A stretch of 64,000 nt of DNA from Onstottus_B arcticum (lineage in GTDB: Bacteria; Acidobacteriota; Blastocatellia; UBA7656): positions 124,001 through 188,000 of the forward strand of contig JBBPIE010000009.1 of assembly GCA_038040485.1 (NCBI GenBank). The letters are read 5' to 3'. Made by a program: the position numbers and the translations under genes. The notes beneath the pieces were generated by a model. The model saw only the letters and a program-made list of their open reading frames with translations, did not search any database and was not told where the DNA came from. Positions 34,946-43,332 of this stretch are shown piece by piece; the stretch's first letter is position 1; every line of letters starts with the position of its first letter.

Positions 34946-36424
34946 CTATTGTGGGTCCGCCTGAATAGGCGCCTTGAGCCCGACCGAAGGCGGCTCGACC
35001 CGGCGGAGCGCAATCAAGCTGACGACTGTGATCGCACTTAGCACCCCGGTCATCAGAAGCAGGCCATCAACTCCGTTCCATTGCGCGAATGGCCCGCCGA
35101 TCGCGGTGCCTGCAAGTTGGCCTATTCCCAGAAAGACCGAATAGAGCCCCATGATCGATCCCCGGTCCGCGGTGTAGCTCTCGGTCGCATCCGCTAAATA
35201 GGTCAACGCCGCCGGAGTAAAGCCGCTCAATACCAGCACCTCGATCAACAGCGCTCCAAGTAACGCATAGTAGAAGGGGCTCGAGAACGAGCCGAGATGA
35301 TTCAAGGCATAGACCGTCAACAACAGCGCGAACAATGCTACGGTCGAAACAAGCATCACGCTGGTCTTGCGATAACGGCCCAGCACGAAGCTCCAAACCA
35401 GCAATCCAACCGCAAAGAAAAATGCCAGCGTCGCGAAACCATTGCCGTATTTTTCCGGGGCGATCGTTCCAGTCAATAGTTGGCCGTCGAAGTGGTCTTT
35501 GCCGGTCATCAATCCCACGCTGTTGTTGGTCCACAGACCTATGATCGCAAAGATCGAAACCCACGCTGGAATGAACATCCAAACGGCGGGCGACTTCACG
35601 ATCTCCCAATAGTGACCAAGCTTCTTGCGCGCGGCAGCAGCGTGCGGGACTAGTTGAGCGGGCGCCTCGCGTGCCGGACGCCTGACATCCCTCAACCCCC
35701 AAACGAATATCGCCAGAGCGGCAAGGTAGATCAGCGCATTGATGCCGAACGCGGGGCTTATGACGTGGATTCCTGCAATCGTGCGCGGCTCGCCGAGGAA
35801 CTTCCACAAGTAGCCGCCCGCAATCGCGCCCACCGCTGTGCCGCCCACTAGCGTCAAATCGAAGAACCCGATGATTCGGGCGCGGAGCGTCGGCCGCCCG
35901 ACGGTTGCCTCCGAGATGTAGCCAAGCGTGGCTGGTATCGAGCTGCCGGTGGACAACCCCGCAAGCAACCGAGTGAACACCAGAAGCCAAATCACTATCG
36001 TCATCGAAGTGATCAGAACCGCTACGGCGCCCAGCAACGGGCCGAGGATGATAAAGAGTTTGCGGCCGTAGCGGTCGCTCATCGCTCCCAGCACAAGCGC
36101 GCCAAGCAGTTCGGTCACGAAGAAAGACGCAAGCACATATCCCCGGGTCGTGTAAGAGATGTAATAGTGCCGCTCGCTTATTGCCTCGAGATGGAACTGA
36201 ATCATCTGGGTCATCGTCTGGGCCGCGAGGCGCAGCACGAGACTTCCCACGAGGACCGCGATCAGCGAGCGCAGAAGCCTAGTCGCAATTCGCCGGCGCA
36301 AGGAAGGTGGTTTTGGGGGACGCACGCCGGGCGCCGGAACTGGACTCGAAACAACTGCGGTGGGAGGCTCAACGGAAGTGGGAGAATCGCTCGGAGCGGG
36401 TCGATGTTCTGCAGCCGGGTTCAC
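34946..36424 (-). CDS. MFS transporter
   Basis: A 492-residue major facilitator with a long Pro-rich cytoplasmic N-terminus (about 45 residues) followed by about twelve helices. The loop between helices 2 and 3 carries the family signature GAMSDRYGRKLFI. A central cytoplasmic loop rich in basic and Ala residues (RRPAREAPAQLVPHAAAARKKLGH) separates the halves. The substrate cannot be assigned; sugar, drug and metabolite exporters share these features. Monocistronic or co-transcribed with the upstream cyclophilin gene. Confidence 0.85.
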   Translation of the reverse strand: MNPAAEHRPAPSDSPTSVEPPTAVVSSPVPAPGVRPPKPPSLRRRIATRLLRSLIAVLVGSLVLRLAAQTMTQMIQFHLEAISERHYYISYTTRGYVLASFFVTELLGALVLGAMSDRYGRKLFIILGPLLGAVAVLITSMTIVIWLLVFTRLLAGLSTGSSIPATLGYISEATVGRPTLRARIIGFFDLTLVGGTAVGAIAGGYLWKFLGEPRTIAGIHVISPAFGINALIYLAALAIFVWGLRDVRRPAREAPAQLVPHAAAARKKLGHYWEIVKSPAVWMFIPAWVSIFAIIGLWTNNSVGLMTGKDHFDGQLLTGTIAPEKYGNGFATLAFFFAVGLLVWSFVLGRYRKTSVMLVSTVALFALLLTVYALNHLGSFSSPFYYALLGALLIEVLVLSGFTPAALTYLADATESYTADRGSIMGLYSVFLGIGQLAGTAIGGPFAQWNGVDGLLLMTGVLSAITVVSLIALRRVEPPSVGLKAPIQADPQ

Positions 36425-36533
36425 TTCATTTCCTTCGCCGGGACTTGGGGTCCGGGACTCTGAGCGCAGGAGGGGCTTCCGATGCGGGTTTCATGTCCGG
36501 CGCGCCCAGCTTGCGAAGGCCACGCCGGAACCG

Positions 36534-37187
36534 TCATTGCTGAATGTAAACCTTGTTCATCTTGACCGGCGTCACCGGGAGGCTGTTTTCTCCAGTGGGC
36601 TGCGTTGTCGTCGGCGCGGTGGCTATCTTGTCGATCACGTTCATGCCTTCGATGACCCGTCCGAAGACCGTGTAGTTCGCGGGCAACTGGCTAAGGGGCC
36701 GATCGCCGTGCATCACGAAAAACTGACTTGTTGCCGTCTCCGGCCTTCCCTTGTTTGCCATCGCCAATTGGCCGCGTTTGTAGCCGCCTTGATAGAGCGG
36801 CGAGTTGATATCGATCTCGTTTGGCAGCCGTCCTCCATCCGCGGTTTGTCCGCCTTTGCCGCTTCCAGTCGGGTCGCCGCCCTGGATCATGAATCCGCTC
36901 ATGACGCGGTGAAAGATGACGCCGTTGTAAAAGCCCCGCTCGGCAAGCAGCCGGAAATTCTCGGCCGTCTTCGGAGCTTCGTTCTCGAGCAGCTCTACTT
37001 TTACAGTGCCGAGATCGGTCTCGATTACGGCAATGGGGTTCTTCTGATTCGGGTTGCGGGCAGCCGTGGCGCCGGGCTTTGGTTGCTCGGATTTGTCGGT
37101 GCCGCAAGCGGTGAGCACCAGACCTGAGATCAACACGGCGAGAATGATCGCCGGCTTGAGGATCGAACTTCCGCGCGTTTCCTTCAT
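36534..37187 (-). CDS. Cyclophilin-type peptidyl-prolyl isomerase lipoprotein
   Basis: A 217-residue lipoprotein carrying a cyclophilin domain that catalyses cis-trans isomerisation of prolyl bonds in the cell envelope. The lipobox is LTAC (cysteine about residue 28). Active-site blocks are FHRVMSGFMIQGGDPTGSGKGG and GQLAMANKGRPETATSQFFV, followed by YTVFGRVIEGMNVIDKI. The start at 37,187 (MKETRGSS) has GGAGG nine bases upstream; a longer frame from 37,274 is not supported. Confidence 0.92.
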   Translation of the reverse strand: MKETRGSSILKPAIILAVLISGLVLTACGTDKSEQPKPGATAARNPNQKNPIAVIETDLGTVKVELLENEAPKTAENFRLLAERGFYNGVIFHRVMSGFMIQGGDPTGSGKGGQTADGGRLPNEIDINSPLYQGGYKRGQLAMANKGRPETATSQFFVMHGDRPLSQLPANYTVFGRVIEGMNVIDKIATAPTTTQPTGENSLPVTPVKMNKVYIQQ

Positions 37188-37312
37188 CGGCCTACGTCCT
37201 CCAATGCAGAAGCGGCGAACGCCGGCGCAAGATGCGAACTTGCTCACGCCTCTTCGCCCGCCGCTTGAATTCATTAACTCTCAGCCAGAGACAAATCGAA
37301 CGCCAACGCATT

Positions 37313-37711
37313 CTACTTTGCGGTTGGGTGATCCTTCTTGTACTTCTCGACGCAGTGATCGCAGCAGAAGTAGACCTTGCGGCCTTCGAATTCCACGGAC
37401 TTTGTCTTGTCGATCGGCTCAGCTGAGACGGGGCAGACTTCGTTGATCTTGATCAGCTCGCGCTCTTCCTTGGACATCTTTGCGACGAACGGTTCCGGGT
37501 TCTTTTTGAACTCGTTGACGCAGCCTTCGCAACAGACATAGACGTACTGGCCGTTGTATTCGGCGCGGTACTTCTCGCTGACCGGGCCCCCGCTGACCGG
37601 GCAAAGTTTATTTGTTACCTGCTTTTTTTCAGTCTCATCGGCTGCCGCGCCAATCGCCGCCGCGCCGGCAATAAGCATCAGCAAAAAGAACGCAACTGTA
37701 ATCCTACGCAT
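37313..37711 (-). CDS. Exported protein with two YHS/TRASH-like metal-binding domains
   Basis: A 132-residue exported protein with signal peptide 1-23 and two tandem, similar domains of about 45 residues. Domain 1 is LCPVSGGPVSEKYRAEYNG...YVCCEGCVNEFKKNPEPFV and domain 2 is VCPVSAEPIDKTKSVEFEG...YFCCDHCVEKYKKDHP. Each keeps a CPV...CC..C arrangement typical of YHS/TRASH modules that bind transition metals such as copper. It is likely a periplasmic metal sequestration or delivery protein. The start at 37,711 begins the signal peptide. Confidence 0.78.
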   Translation of the reverse strand: MRRITVAFFLLMLIAGAAAIGAAADETEKKQVTNKLCPVSGGPVSEKYRAEYNGQYVYVCCEGCVNEFKKNPEPFVAKMSKEERELIKINEVCPVSAEPIDKTKSVEFEGRKVYFCCDHCVEKYKKDHPTAK

Positions 37712-37835
37712 AAGGCTTCTCTTGCTCCTTGGTGTTGTAGATCGGCTGAGCTTCAGCCAAGAACGGATTATACAGACTGGCTTGAGATCGCGCAAAGCCG
37801 GGGGCTGTCTTGACTGTTTTCACAGCGAAACGACT

Positions 37836-37915
37836 AACCGCCAAGCCGCAAAGAACGCCAAGGGTCTCATTGAGCTCTTGTTGCCGTTCTTGGCGCTCTT
37901 TGCGGCTTGGCGGTT
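37836..37915. repeat. Intergenic hairpin, CGCCAAG(N) units
   Basis: The left arm (37,836-37,862, AACCGCCAAGCCGCAAAGAA...) and the right arm (37,886-37,915, ...TTTGCGGCTTGGCGGTT) pair almost perfectly. Family member: 62,109-62,181. It lies between two minus-strand genes encoding small exported proteins. Confidence 0.87.
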
Positions 37916-37979
37916 TTCCGCGTCAAGCAACAAACAAATAGGGCAGTACTCAAACAGGCGGGAAACCAGCCTCGCGGAT

Positions 37980-38390
37980 TCAATGCAAGTAAATTTCAAC
38001 CGCGCGGTTTTGAAGCTGCGGATCGTATATGACCGAGACGACGTCGCCTTCGTTCAACTCGGCCGCAGTGATCGTTTCGTCGTCGCGCGAGTCTTCGGAA
38101 AGCAAGCCGAGCAAGTCTGCTCCTCCCTCGCGTTGAACGGCGCTGCCCACGAGATCGTTGTCGCGCGCAAACACGATCACTTCGGGAAACTCCTTTGCGG
38201 GTTTCACGGTGATCAGCAACGAGCCCTTCGCCGGCGACGTTATCTTCACGACTTCGCCTCGAACCGCAAGAAGCTGTCTGACGGCGGGTCTTTGTTGGCC
38301 AGTAGCCGCCGCCCCCGACGTGCCTTGCTGAGAAAAAGGCGCCGCGAGAAGGGTCAATCCAAGACTCAATAGCACAGCCGGAATTTGCAT
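37980..38390 (-). CDS. Small exported protein of unknown function
   Basis: A 136-residue protein with signal peptide (MQIPAVLLSLGLTLLAAPFS) and a compact beta-rich domain (AVRGEVVKITSPAKGSLLITVKPAKEFPEVIVFARD ... LNEGDVVSVIYDPQLQNRAVEIYLH) that resembles an OB-like fold. The start at 38,390 is chosen for the signal peptide; 38,408 is an alternative. I do not recognise a named family. It is transcribed in the same direction as the YHS protein. Confidence 0.62.
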   Translation of the reverse strand: MQIPAVLLSLGLTLLAAPFSQQGTSGAAATGQQRPAVRQLLAVRGEVVKITSPAKGSLLITVKPAKEFPEVIVFARDNDLVGSAVQREGGADLLGLLSEDSRDDETITAAELNEGDVVSVIYDPQLQNRAVEIYLH

Positions 38391-38550
38391 AGTATTTGTG
38401 ACCTGCAACGCTCGAAGACGTTTGTCGCGGCGTTCATCCGGCCGGGGAGGCGTGAACAGCAGCTATGCTACTACTCCGTGTGAATAGCTTCAAGGTTAGC
38501 GACGAGAAAACTGTGTTCGTGAACTACTCATTTGCCGCTCCGCCGTCGAG

Positions 38551-38756
38551 GATGGATAGAGGATAGAGGATAGAGGATAGAGGATCGTGAATGGATAGAG
38601 GATAGAGGATAGAGGATAGAGGATCGTGATCTACAAAGCCTCGATCTTCGATCCCCCATCCTCGATCTTCTTTATCTTCCATCCTCGATCTTCGATCCTC
38701 TATCCTCCATCCTCTATCCTCCATCCTCTATCCTCCATCCTCTATCCTCTATCCCC
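38551..38756. repeat. Tandem GGATAGA heptamers with long inverted arm
   Basis: The left half (38,551-38,630) is a run of GGATAGA units interrupted by GGATCGTGAAT. The right half (38,640-38,756) is a run of TCTATCC, TCGATCT and CATCCTC units. The two halves can fold into a stem of well over 60 bp. The region is about 200 bases and sits between two divergent genes. An apparent minus-strand frame here only translates the repeat (EDRGWRI-type heptapeptides) and is not called. Confidence 0.92.
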
Positions 38757-38851
38757 CGCCAGCGTCTGGTTGCGGCTTCGCGACGCCGTATGCTAGACAT
38801 TCCTTGTGTATATGAATTCCAATTTACGAAAGCAGGATAGGACGGGGAGTT

Positions 38852-39454
38852 ATGAGGGGAAAGATCACCATCTTTATCGATGGCAACAATCTATTTCATG
38901 CGGCAAGGTCGGTTGGAGTCGAGATTGACTATGCAAAGTTTTTGAACTTCCTTCGGGGCGACGCTCCGCTTCTACGCGCGTTCTTCTACACCGGTGTTGA
39001 CGAGAAAGCAGAACGACAACAAGGGTTTCTGCTGTGGATGCGTAGGAATGGATACCGCGTCGTCGAGAAGGAACTGAAGACCTTTGCTGACGGAACCAAG
39101 AAGGCAAACCTGGACGTCGAGATCGCAGTCGATATGTTGTCTCTTGCGGACAAGTACGACACGGCAGTGCTGGTGTCGGGCGACGAAGACTTTGCTTACG
39201 CGATAAACGCCGTGGCCTACAAGGGCGTGCGAGTTGAACTCGCAGGCTTTCGCGGTAATACCAGTCCGCGCTTGATCGACGTAGCCGACCAGTTCATCGA
39301 GCTGGACTCACACCTGGAAGAAATAACCAAGGCCGACAGCCGGTTCAATTACCACAACAATCATCACTCCGGGAGCCATCACGCCCGCAACAGCGGGACC
39401 TTCACGCGGGTTCGGGACGACGAGCATCAGTCCGAAGAAGTTGCCACGGAATAG
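38852..39454 (+). CDS. NYN-domain (LabA/DUF88-like) putative ribonuclease
   Basis: A 200-residue protein with a PIN-like NYN domain: DGNNLFHAAR (Asp10 and Asn11-12), KANLDVEIAVDMLSLADKYDTAVLVSGDEDFAYAI and GVRVELAGFRGNTSPRLIDVADQFIEL, retaining the acidic residues expected of a metal-dependent RNase. The C-terminal tail is rich in His and Asn (NYHNNHHSGSHHARN). ACGGGGAGTT upstream supports the ATG. Members are thought to act on RNA; the substrate is unknown here. Confidence 0.88.
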   Translation: MRGKITIFIDGNNLFHAARSVGVEIDYAKFLNFLRGDAPLLRAFFYTGVDEKAERQQGFLLWMRRNGYRVVEKELKTFADGTKKANLDVEIAVDMLSLADKYDTAVLVSGDEDFAYAINAVAYKGVRVELAGFRGNTSPRLIDVADQFIELDSHLEEITKADSRFNYHNNHHSGSHHARNSGTFTRVRDDEHQSEEVATE

Positions 39455-39511
39455 CCGATTCTTTTCCTGACTGCAACCGGGTTTCGCGCGCAGCCACGGT
39501 AGCCGCGCCCA

Positions 39512-40612
39512 TCAGCGGTTCCCGCCGGCGTCGAGCGATGTCACGTCAGTTCGAATGCACGCGACTCGATGGCCGGGCCGCAACTCGATAAGAGGCGGCT
39601 TCGCGCGTTTGCACTCTTCAATGGCGATCGGACAGCGCGTGTGAAACCGGCAACCGTCCGGAGGCTTCATCGGAGCCGGCGCGTCGCCTTCCAGCCGCAC
39701 TCGCTTGCTTCGTGCGCGCGGGATGGGGATCGGAATCGAGGCCAGCAGCGCCTGCGTGTATGGATGCAGAGGGCGCGCGAAAATCTCCTCGGTCTCGGCC
39801 TCTTCCACAATCTCGCCGAGGTACATAACGGCCACGCGGTTGGAAATGTGTTTTACCACCGCGAGATCGTGCGCAATAAAAAGATAAGTGAGATTGAATC
39901 GCTGCTGAAGCTCGCGAAGCAGGTTCAACACCTGCGCCTGAATCGACACATCCAGAGCCGACACCGCCTCGTCGCATACGATGAACCTGGGATTGACGGT
40001 GAGCGCCCGCGCGATGCCTATGCGCTGCCGCTGGCCTCCGGAGAACTCGTGCGGGTAACGGCGAGCGTGATCCGCACTGAGCCCGACGAGTTCGAGAAGC
40101 TCCGCAACTCGGTCTCGCGCAAGACGGCGCTTTGATAAAGCAATCGGCCGCTTTGCAAACTCCAAATCCGAGGCGAGCGAGGACTCAGTTGAGTCGATGC
40201 CGTGGACGTCTATGCCGTCGGCGTCTATGCGGTGCACGTCTATACCGTGCACAAGGATCGGTTCTTCCAGCATTGCGCCTACGGTCATTCGCGGGTTAAG
40301 CGAGCCATAAGGGTCCTGGAAGATGATCTGCATCTGGCGGCGGATGAGCCGCAGCTCCTGTCCCTTTAGCGCCAGAACGTCGCGGCCGTCGAAGATCACG
40401 CGGCCCGAAGTCGGCTCAACCAATCGCAAAATCGCCCGTCCCGCAGTCGTCTTTCCGCAGCCCGATTCACCCACCAGGCCAAGGGTTTGGCCTCGCGGAA
40501 CCGAGAATGAAATGCCATCGACTGCGCGAACGTAGCCGACGGTCCTGGGCACCACGCCCTTTCTTACCGGGTAGTGCTTGACCAGGTCTTCGACGATTAG
40601 CAGGTCATCCAT
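39512..40612 (-). CDS. Oligopeptide/dipeptide ABC transporter ATPase, OppF-like, with pentapeptide-repeat insertion
   Basis: A 366-residue ATPase that powers peptide import with the OppD-like partner encoded just upstream. Walker A is GLVGESGCGKTT, the Q-loop IIFQDPYGSLNPRM, the signature SGGQRQR, and Walker B FIVCDEAVSALD. The C-terminal oligopeptide-transporter cysteine motif is RFHTRCPIAIEECK. Residues about 121-140 are four tandem pentapeptides (VHGID, VHRID, ADGID, VHGID) encoded by 15-nt repeats, followed by a further unusual stretch of about 25 residues; relatives normally have a short link there. No permease or binding-protein genes are in the window. Confidence 0.9.
   Translation of the reverse strand: MDDLLIVEDLVKHYPVRKGVVPRTVGYVRAVDGISFSVPRGQTLGLVGESGCGKTTAGRAILRLVEPTSGRVIFDGRDVLALKGQELRLIRRQMQIIFQDPYGSLNPRMTVGAMLEEPILVHGIDVHRIDADGIDVHGIDSTESSLASDLEFAKRPIALSKRRLARDRVAELLELVGLSADHARRYPHEFSGGQRQRIGIARALTVNPRFIVCDEAVSALDVSIQAQVLNLLRELQQRFNLTYLFIAHDLAVVKHISNRVAVMYLGEIVEEAETEEIFARPLHPYTQALLASIPIPIPRARSKRVRLEGDAPAPMKPPDGCRFHTRCPIAIEECKRAKPPLIELRPGHRVACIRTDVTSLDAGGNR
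40193..40252. repeat. 15-nt minisatellite (four units) inside oppF
   Basis: Four consecutive 15-base units start GTCGATGCCGTGGAC, GTCTATGCCGTCGGC, GTCTATGCGGTGCAC, GTCTATACCGTGCAC on the plus strand. They encode VHGID-type pentapeptides on the minus strand within the helical domain of the OppF-like ATPase. The 15-nt period keeps the frame. Confidence 0.9.
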
Positions 40613-40633
40613 GACGGTTTTTCATCGTACAAC

Positions 40634-41716
40634 TCATGCAGAACCGCGGGCCATCTCTCCGACCTGCTCGGCGAAATGACATGCCGCAAGGTGTCCGCCG
40701 GCCACGTCGCGAAGCGGAGGCTCTTCCTCACAAACCGCCTGGGCCATCGAACAACGAGTGCGAAAGCGGCAGCCAGAAGGGAAGTCGAGAGGGCTCGGCA
40801 CCGCGCCCGGAATGACCGCAAGCTCCCCTTTTCTTTGCGTCAGCGTCGGCAGCGACCGAAACAGCCCGTGAGTGTACGGATGCTTTGGTTTGCTGAACAA
40901 TGCTTCGACTGTCGCGCTCTCGACGATCTTGCCGGCATACATCACTGCTACGCGGTCGCAAGTCTCCGCCACGACGCCGAGGTCGTGGGTTATCAGCAGG
41001 ACCGACATGCCAAGCTCGCCCTGAAGCTCGCGCAACAGGTCGAGTATCTGCGCCTGTATCGTCACGTCGAGCGCGGTCGTTGGCTCGTCGGCGATCAGCA
41101 ACTGCGGGCGGCAGACCAGAGCCATCGCGATCATCGCGCGCTGCTTCATCCCGCCGGACAGTTGATGCGGGTATTCGTCAAAGCGGATTTCAGGAGCGGC
41201 TATTCCGACTCGCTGCAGCATCTCGATCGCGAGCTCGCGCGCCTCCCGCTTCGAGATACTCTGATGTGCCCGAATCGCCTCCACGATCTGCACACCGATC
41301 GACAGAATCGGGTTGAGAGACGACATCGGCTCCTGAAACACCATCGAGATCTGATTGCCCCGGACGCGCCGGATCTGCTTCTCGTTGAAGGTCAGGAGAT
41401 CCTCTCCTCGCAGCATGATCCGGCCGGCCGCATACTCGGCGGGCGGCGACGGCAAGAGTCTTAAGATCGAGAAAGCCGTGACCGACTTGCCGCAGCCGCT
41501 CTCGCCGACAAGTCCCAGTGTTTCGCCGGATCGAATGGCGAAGCTCACGCCGTCTACTGCCTTTAACACTCCGTCGTCGGTGTGGAAGTAGACGTGCAGA
41601 TCGAGAATCTCCAGCAATTGCAGATTGCGAATTGCGGATTGCGGATTGGGGCTGTTCGATTGCGGATTGCGGATTGCGGATTGCGGATTTGGGCTGCTGC
41701 TCTCGGATTCCGGCAC
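40634..41716 (-). CDS. Oligopeptide/dipeptide ABC transporter ATPase, OppD-like, with repeat-derived N-terminus
   Basis: A 360-residue ATPase paired with the OppF-like protein 21 bases downstream. Walker A GLVGESGCGKSV, signature SGGMKQRAM, Walker B LLIADEPTTALD and the C-terminal FRTRCSMAQAVCEEE motif are intact. The start is GTG at 41,716 after AGAGGACAC. Residues about 8-33 (NPQSAIRNPQS...NPQSAIRN) are the translation of an intergenic ATTGCGG heptamer repeat, so the mobile repeat has become the protein's leader; the conserved domain begins only at about LEILDLHVYF. A TTG further in could be the true start if the leader is untranslated. Confidence 0.88.
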   Translation of the reverse strand: MPESESSSPNPQSAIRNPQSNSPNPQSAIRNLQLLEILDLHVYFHTDDGVLKAVDGVSFAIRSGETLGLVGESGCGKSVTAFSILRLLPSPPAEYAAGRIMLRGEDLLTFNEKQIRRVRGNQISMVFQEPMSSLNPILSIGVQIVEAIRAHQSISKREARELAIEMLQRVGIAAPEIRFDEYPHQLSGGMKQRAMIAMALVCRPQLLIADEPTTALDVTIQAQILDLLRELQGELGMSVLLITHDLGVVAETCDRVAVMYAGKIVESATVEALFSKPKHPYTHGLFRSLPTLTQRKGELAVIPGAVPSPLDFPSGCRFRTRCSMAQAVCEEEPPLRDVAGGHLAACHFAEQVGEMARGSA

Positions 41717-41804
41717 GTGTCCTCTTTATCTGTAGATGTTTGATTGCGAAATCTCGGAAGATAGGGTTCTAATCCGCAATCCGCAATCCGCAATCCGCAA
41801 TTCC
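41617..41804. repeat. ATTGCGG/ATCCGCA heptamer hairpin overlapping oppD
   Basis: The left side (41,617-41,690) has about nine ATTGCGG-type units in two blocks; the right arm (41,771-41,804) has ATCCGCA units. The right arm ends against the EIIA stop codon at 41,806 and the left blocks lie inside the oppD reading frame. Family members: 43,883-43,974 and 59,735-59,830. Confidence 0.9.
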
Positions 41805-41805
41805 T

Positions 41806-42213
41806 TCAGCGCTTGGGCGGGGCGAGAATGTCGCCCGCGAGGTGAATCTGTTGTTGGCCTTCGTCGCGCACTCGCCGAGCGAGTTCGCCCAGCGTTTCAT
41901 CCTTGCCCTGAGTTGCGACTTTGATGACCATCGGGAGGTTCACACCGGTAACTACCTCGACCGAGGCCTGACCCAGGAAGCTGGCGGCGATGTTTGTAGG
42001 AGTACCGCCGAACATGTCGGTGAGCAAAAGAACTCCGGCGCCAGAGTCGACCTGTTGTATTGCGCGTTCGACCCCTTCGCGGGCGATGTCCACCTCGTCG
42101 TGCCAGCCGATCGAGACTGCAATGATGTCGTGGATTTCGCCCACGATCATCTCAGCCGCCGAGACCAACTCGTTGGCCAACTGCCCGTGAGTTACGATGA
42201 CGCCGCCTATCAT
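41806..42213 (-). CDS. PTS EIIA component, mannose family
   Basis: A 135-residue EIIA-Man-type domain. His9 in IVTHGQLANEL is the phosphorylation site, and LLLTDMFGGTPTNIA is the family motif. No EIIB/EIIC, HPr or EI gene is adjacent. The protein follows RapZ, as in rpoN-hpf-rapZ clusters of other phyla, where such EIIA proteins are thought to regulate rather than transport. Translation starts directly after an AATCCAA hairpin arm (ATCCAAAAT-ATG), with no Shine-Dalgarno. Confidence 0.9.
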   Translation of the reverse strand: MIGGVIVTHGQLANELVSAAEMIVGEIHDIIAVSIGWHDEVDIAREGVERAIQQVDSGAGVLLLTDMFGGTPTNIAASFLGQASVEVVTGVNLPMVIKVATQGKDETLGELARRVRDEGQQQIHLAGDILAPPKR

Positions 42214-42322
42214 ATTTTGGATTTTTGATTTTGGATTTTGGATTTCCGAATCTTGGATTCTCGTTTCGTGATGAGTCTTCAGTCCTCAAGCGCCAATCCA
42301 AAATCCAAAATCTAAAATCTCC
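42212..42322. repeat. Intergenic hairpin, AATCCAA heptamers, between rapZ and EIIA
   Basis: The left arm (ATTTTGGATTTTTGATTTTGG, from 42,212) and the right arm (CAATCCAAAATCCAAAATC..., to about 42,320) take up the whole gap: one end touches the EIIA start codon and the other the rapZ stop codon. Confidence 0.9.
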
Positions 42323-43197
42323 TACACTTTGTATCGCTGCTCGTCCTTCTGAATGTCCCGATGCATAACCTTTGTCTTGTATCCAAGCTCGGTCAGCCGA
42401 TCGCCGATCGCCGCAGCCACCATCACCGACCGGTGCCGGCCGCCTGTGCACCCGACACCAACGCTCAAATAACTCTTACCCTCTCGTTGAAAGCGCGGCA
42501 GCAAATACGACAGCAAGTCCGCGAATCGAGCGATAGTATCCTCGACCTCGCTCTCCGACCGCAAGTACTCGATCACCGCAGCGTCGCGTCCGGTGAACGG
42601 ACGTAGCTCCGGAACGAAATGCGGATTCGGGAGGAATCGGACATCGAAAAGCATATCCAGCCCTCGCGGCAGCCCGTGCCGAAACCCAAACGATGAAATC
42701 GTGACGTTCAACTCATGAGCCCCGGTCTTTTCGGCGAACTGATCCTTGATCACGTCTCTCAGCGTGTGGACCGTGTGCTCCGATGTGTCTATCACGAAGT
42801 CCGACACCTCGCGGATTTCTTTGAGCAGCTCGCGCTCCTGGCGGATCGCTACCACAACGTCCTGGTCGGGAAGCGGATGAGGGCGGCGGGTCTCGCTGTA
42901 GCGCCGGAGCAACACTTCGTCGTCAGCGTCCAGAAACAACACCGTTATGTTGACGCCTTTTTCCTTCAATTCTTCGTGGATCCGCGGAAAGCTGCCGAGA
43001 AACTCGCGCGAGCGCACGTCAACCACAAAGGCCGTGCGGTCGATCTCGCTCGACTCGTCGCAGAGCCTGACGAAGGTCGGGATAAGCTGGACAGGCAGGT
43101 TGTCGATCGAGAAATAGCCGAGGTCTTCGAACGCTTTGAGCGCCGAGGACATCCCGGATCCCGAAACCCCGGTGATGATGACGACCGATACTGGCAT
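42322..43197 (-). CDS. rapZ: RNase adapter protein RapZ (P-loop degenerate)
   Basis: A 291-residue RapZ/YvcJ-family protein. In enterobacteria RapZ guides RNase E to a small RNA that controls glucosamine-6-phosphate synthase; in other phyla the role is less clear. The N-terminal P-loop reads GVSGSGMSSAL, with Met where the Walker A lysine normally sits. The GFRHGLPRGLDMLFDVRFLPNPHFVPELRPFTG block and the C-terminal VGVGCTGGRHRSV motif are well conserved. It lies in the order rpoN-hpf-rapZ-EIIA on one strand. Confidence 0.93.
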   Translation of the reverse strand: MPVSVVIITGVSGSGMSSALKAFEDLGYFSIDNLPVQLIPTFVRLCDESSEIDRTAFVVDVRSREFLGSFPRIHEELKEKGVNITVLFLDADDEVLLRRYSETRRPHPLPDQDVVVAIRQERELLKEIREVSDFVIDTSEHTVHTLRDVIKDQFAEKTGAHELNVTISSFGFRHGLPRGLDMLFDVRFLPNPHFVPELRPFTGRDAAVIEYLRSESEVEDTIARFADLLSYLLPRFQREGKSYLSVGVGCTGGRHRSVMVAAAIGDRLTELGYKTKVMHRDIQKDEQRYKV

Positions 43198-43202
43198 AAG
43201 AG

Positions 43203-43332
43203 GCAGAAGTCAGAGGTCAGAAGTCAGAGATCAGAGGTCAGAGATCGGAGGTCAGAAATCAGTAAGAGGTCCGACTTCTGACCTCTGACCTCTGACTTCT
43301 GACTTCTGACTTCTGATCTCTGACTTCTGACT
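43203..43332. repeat. Intergenic hairpin, TCAGAAG heptamers, between hpf and rapZ
   Basis: The left arm (43,203-43,262) consists of GTCAGAG/GTCAGAA/ATCAGAG units and the right arm (43,268-43,332) of TCTGACC/TCTGACT units; they are extended complements with a very short loop. It fills the whole gap from the rapZ start to the hpf stop. Confidence 0.92.

Noticed and set aside
38524..38724. Minus-strand frame spelling EDRGWRI/EDRRSRM-type repeats
   Set aside because: It is only the translation of the GGATAGA heptamer repeat; a 7-nt period gives a 7-residue period in any frame.
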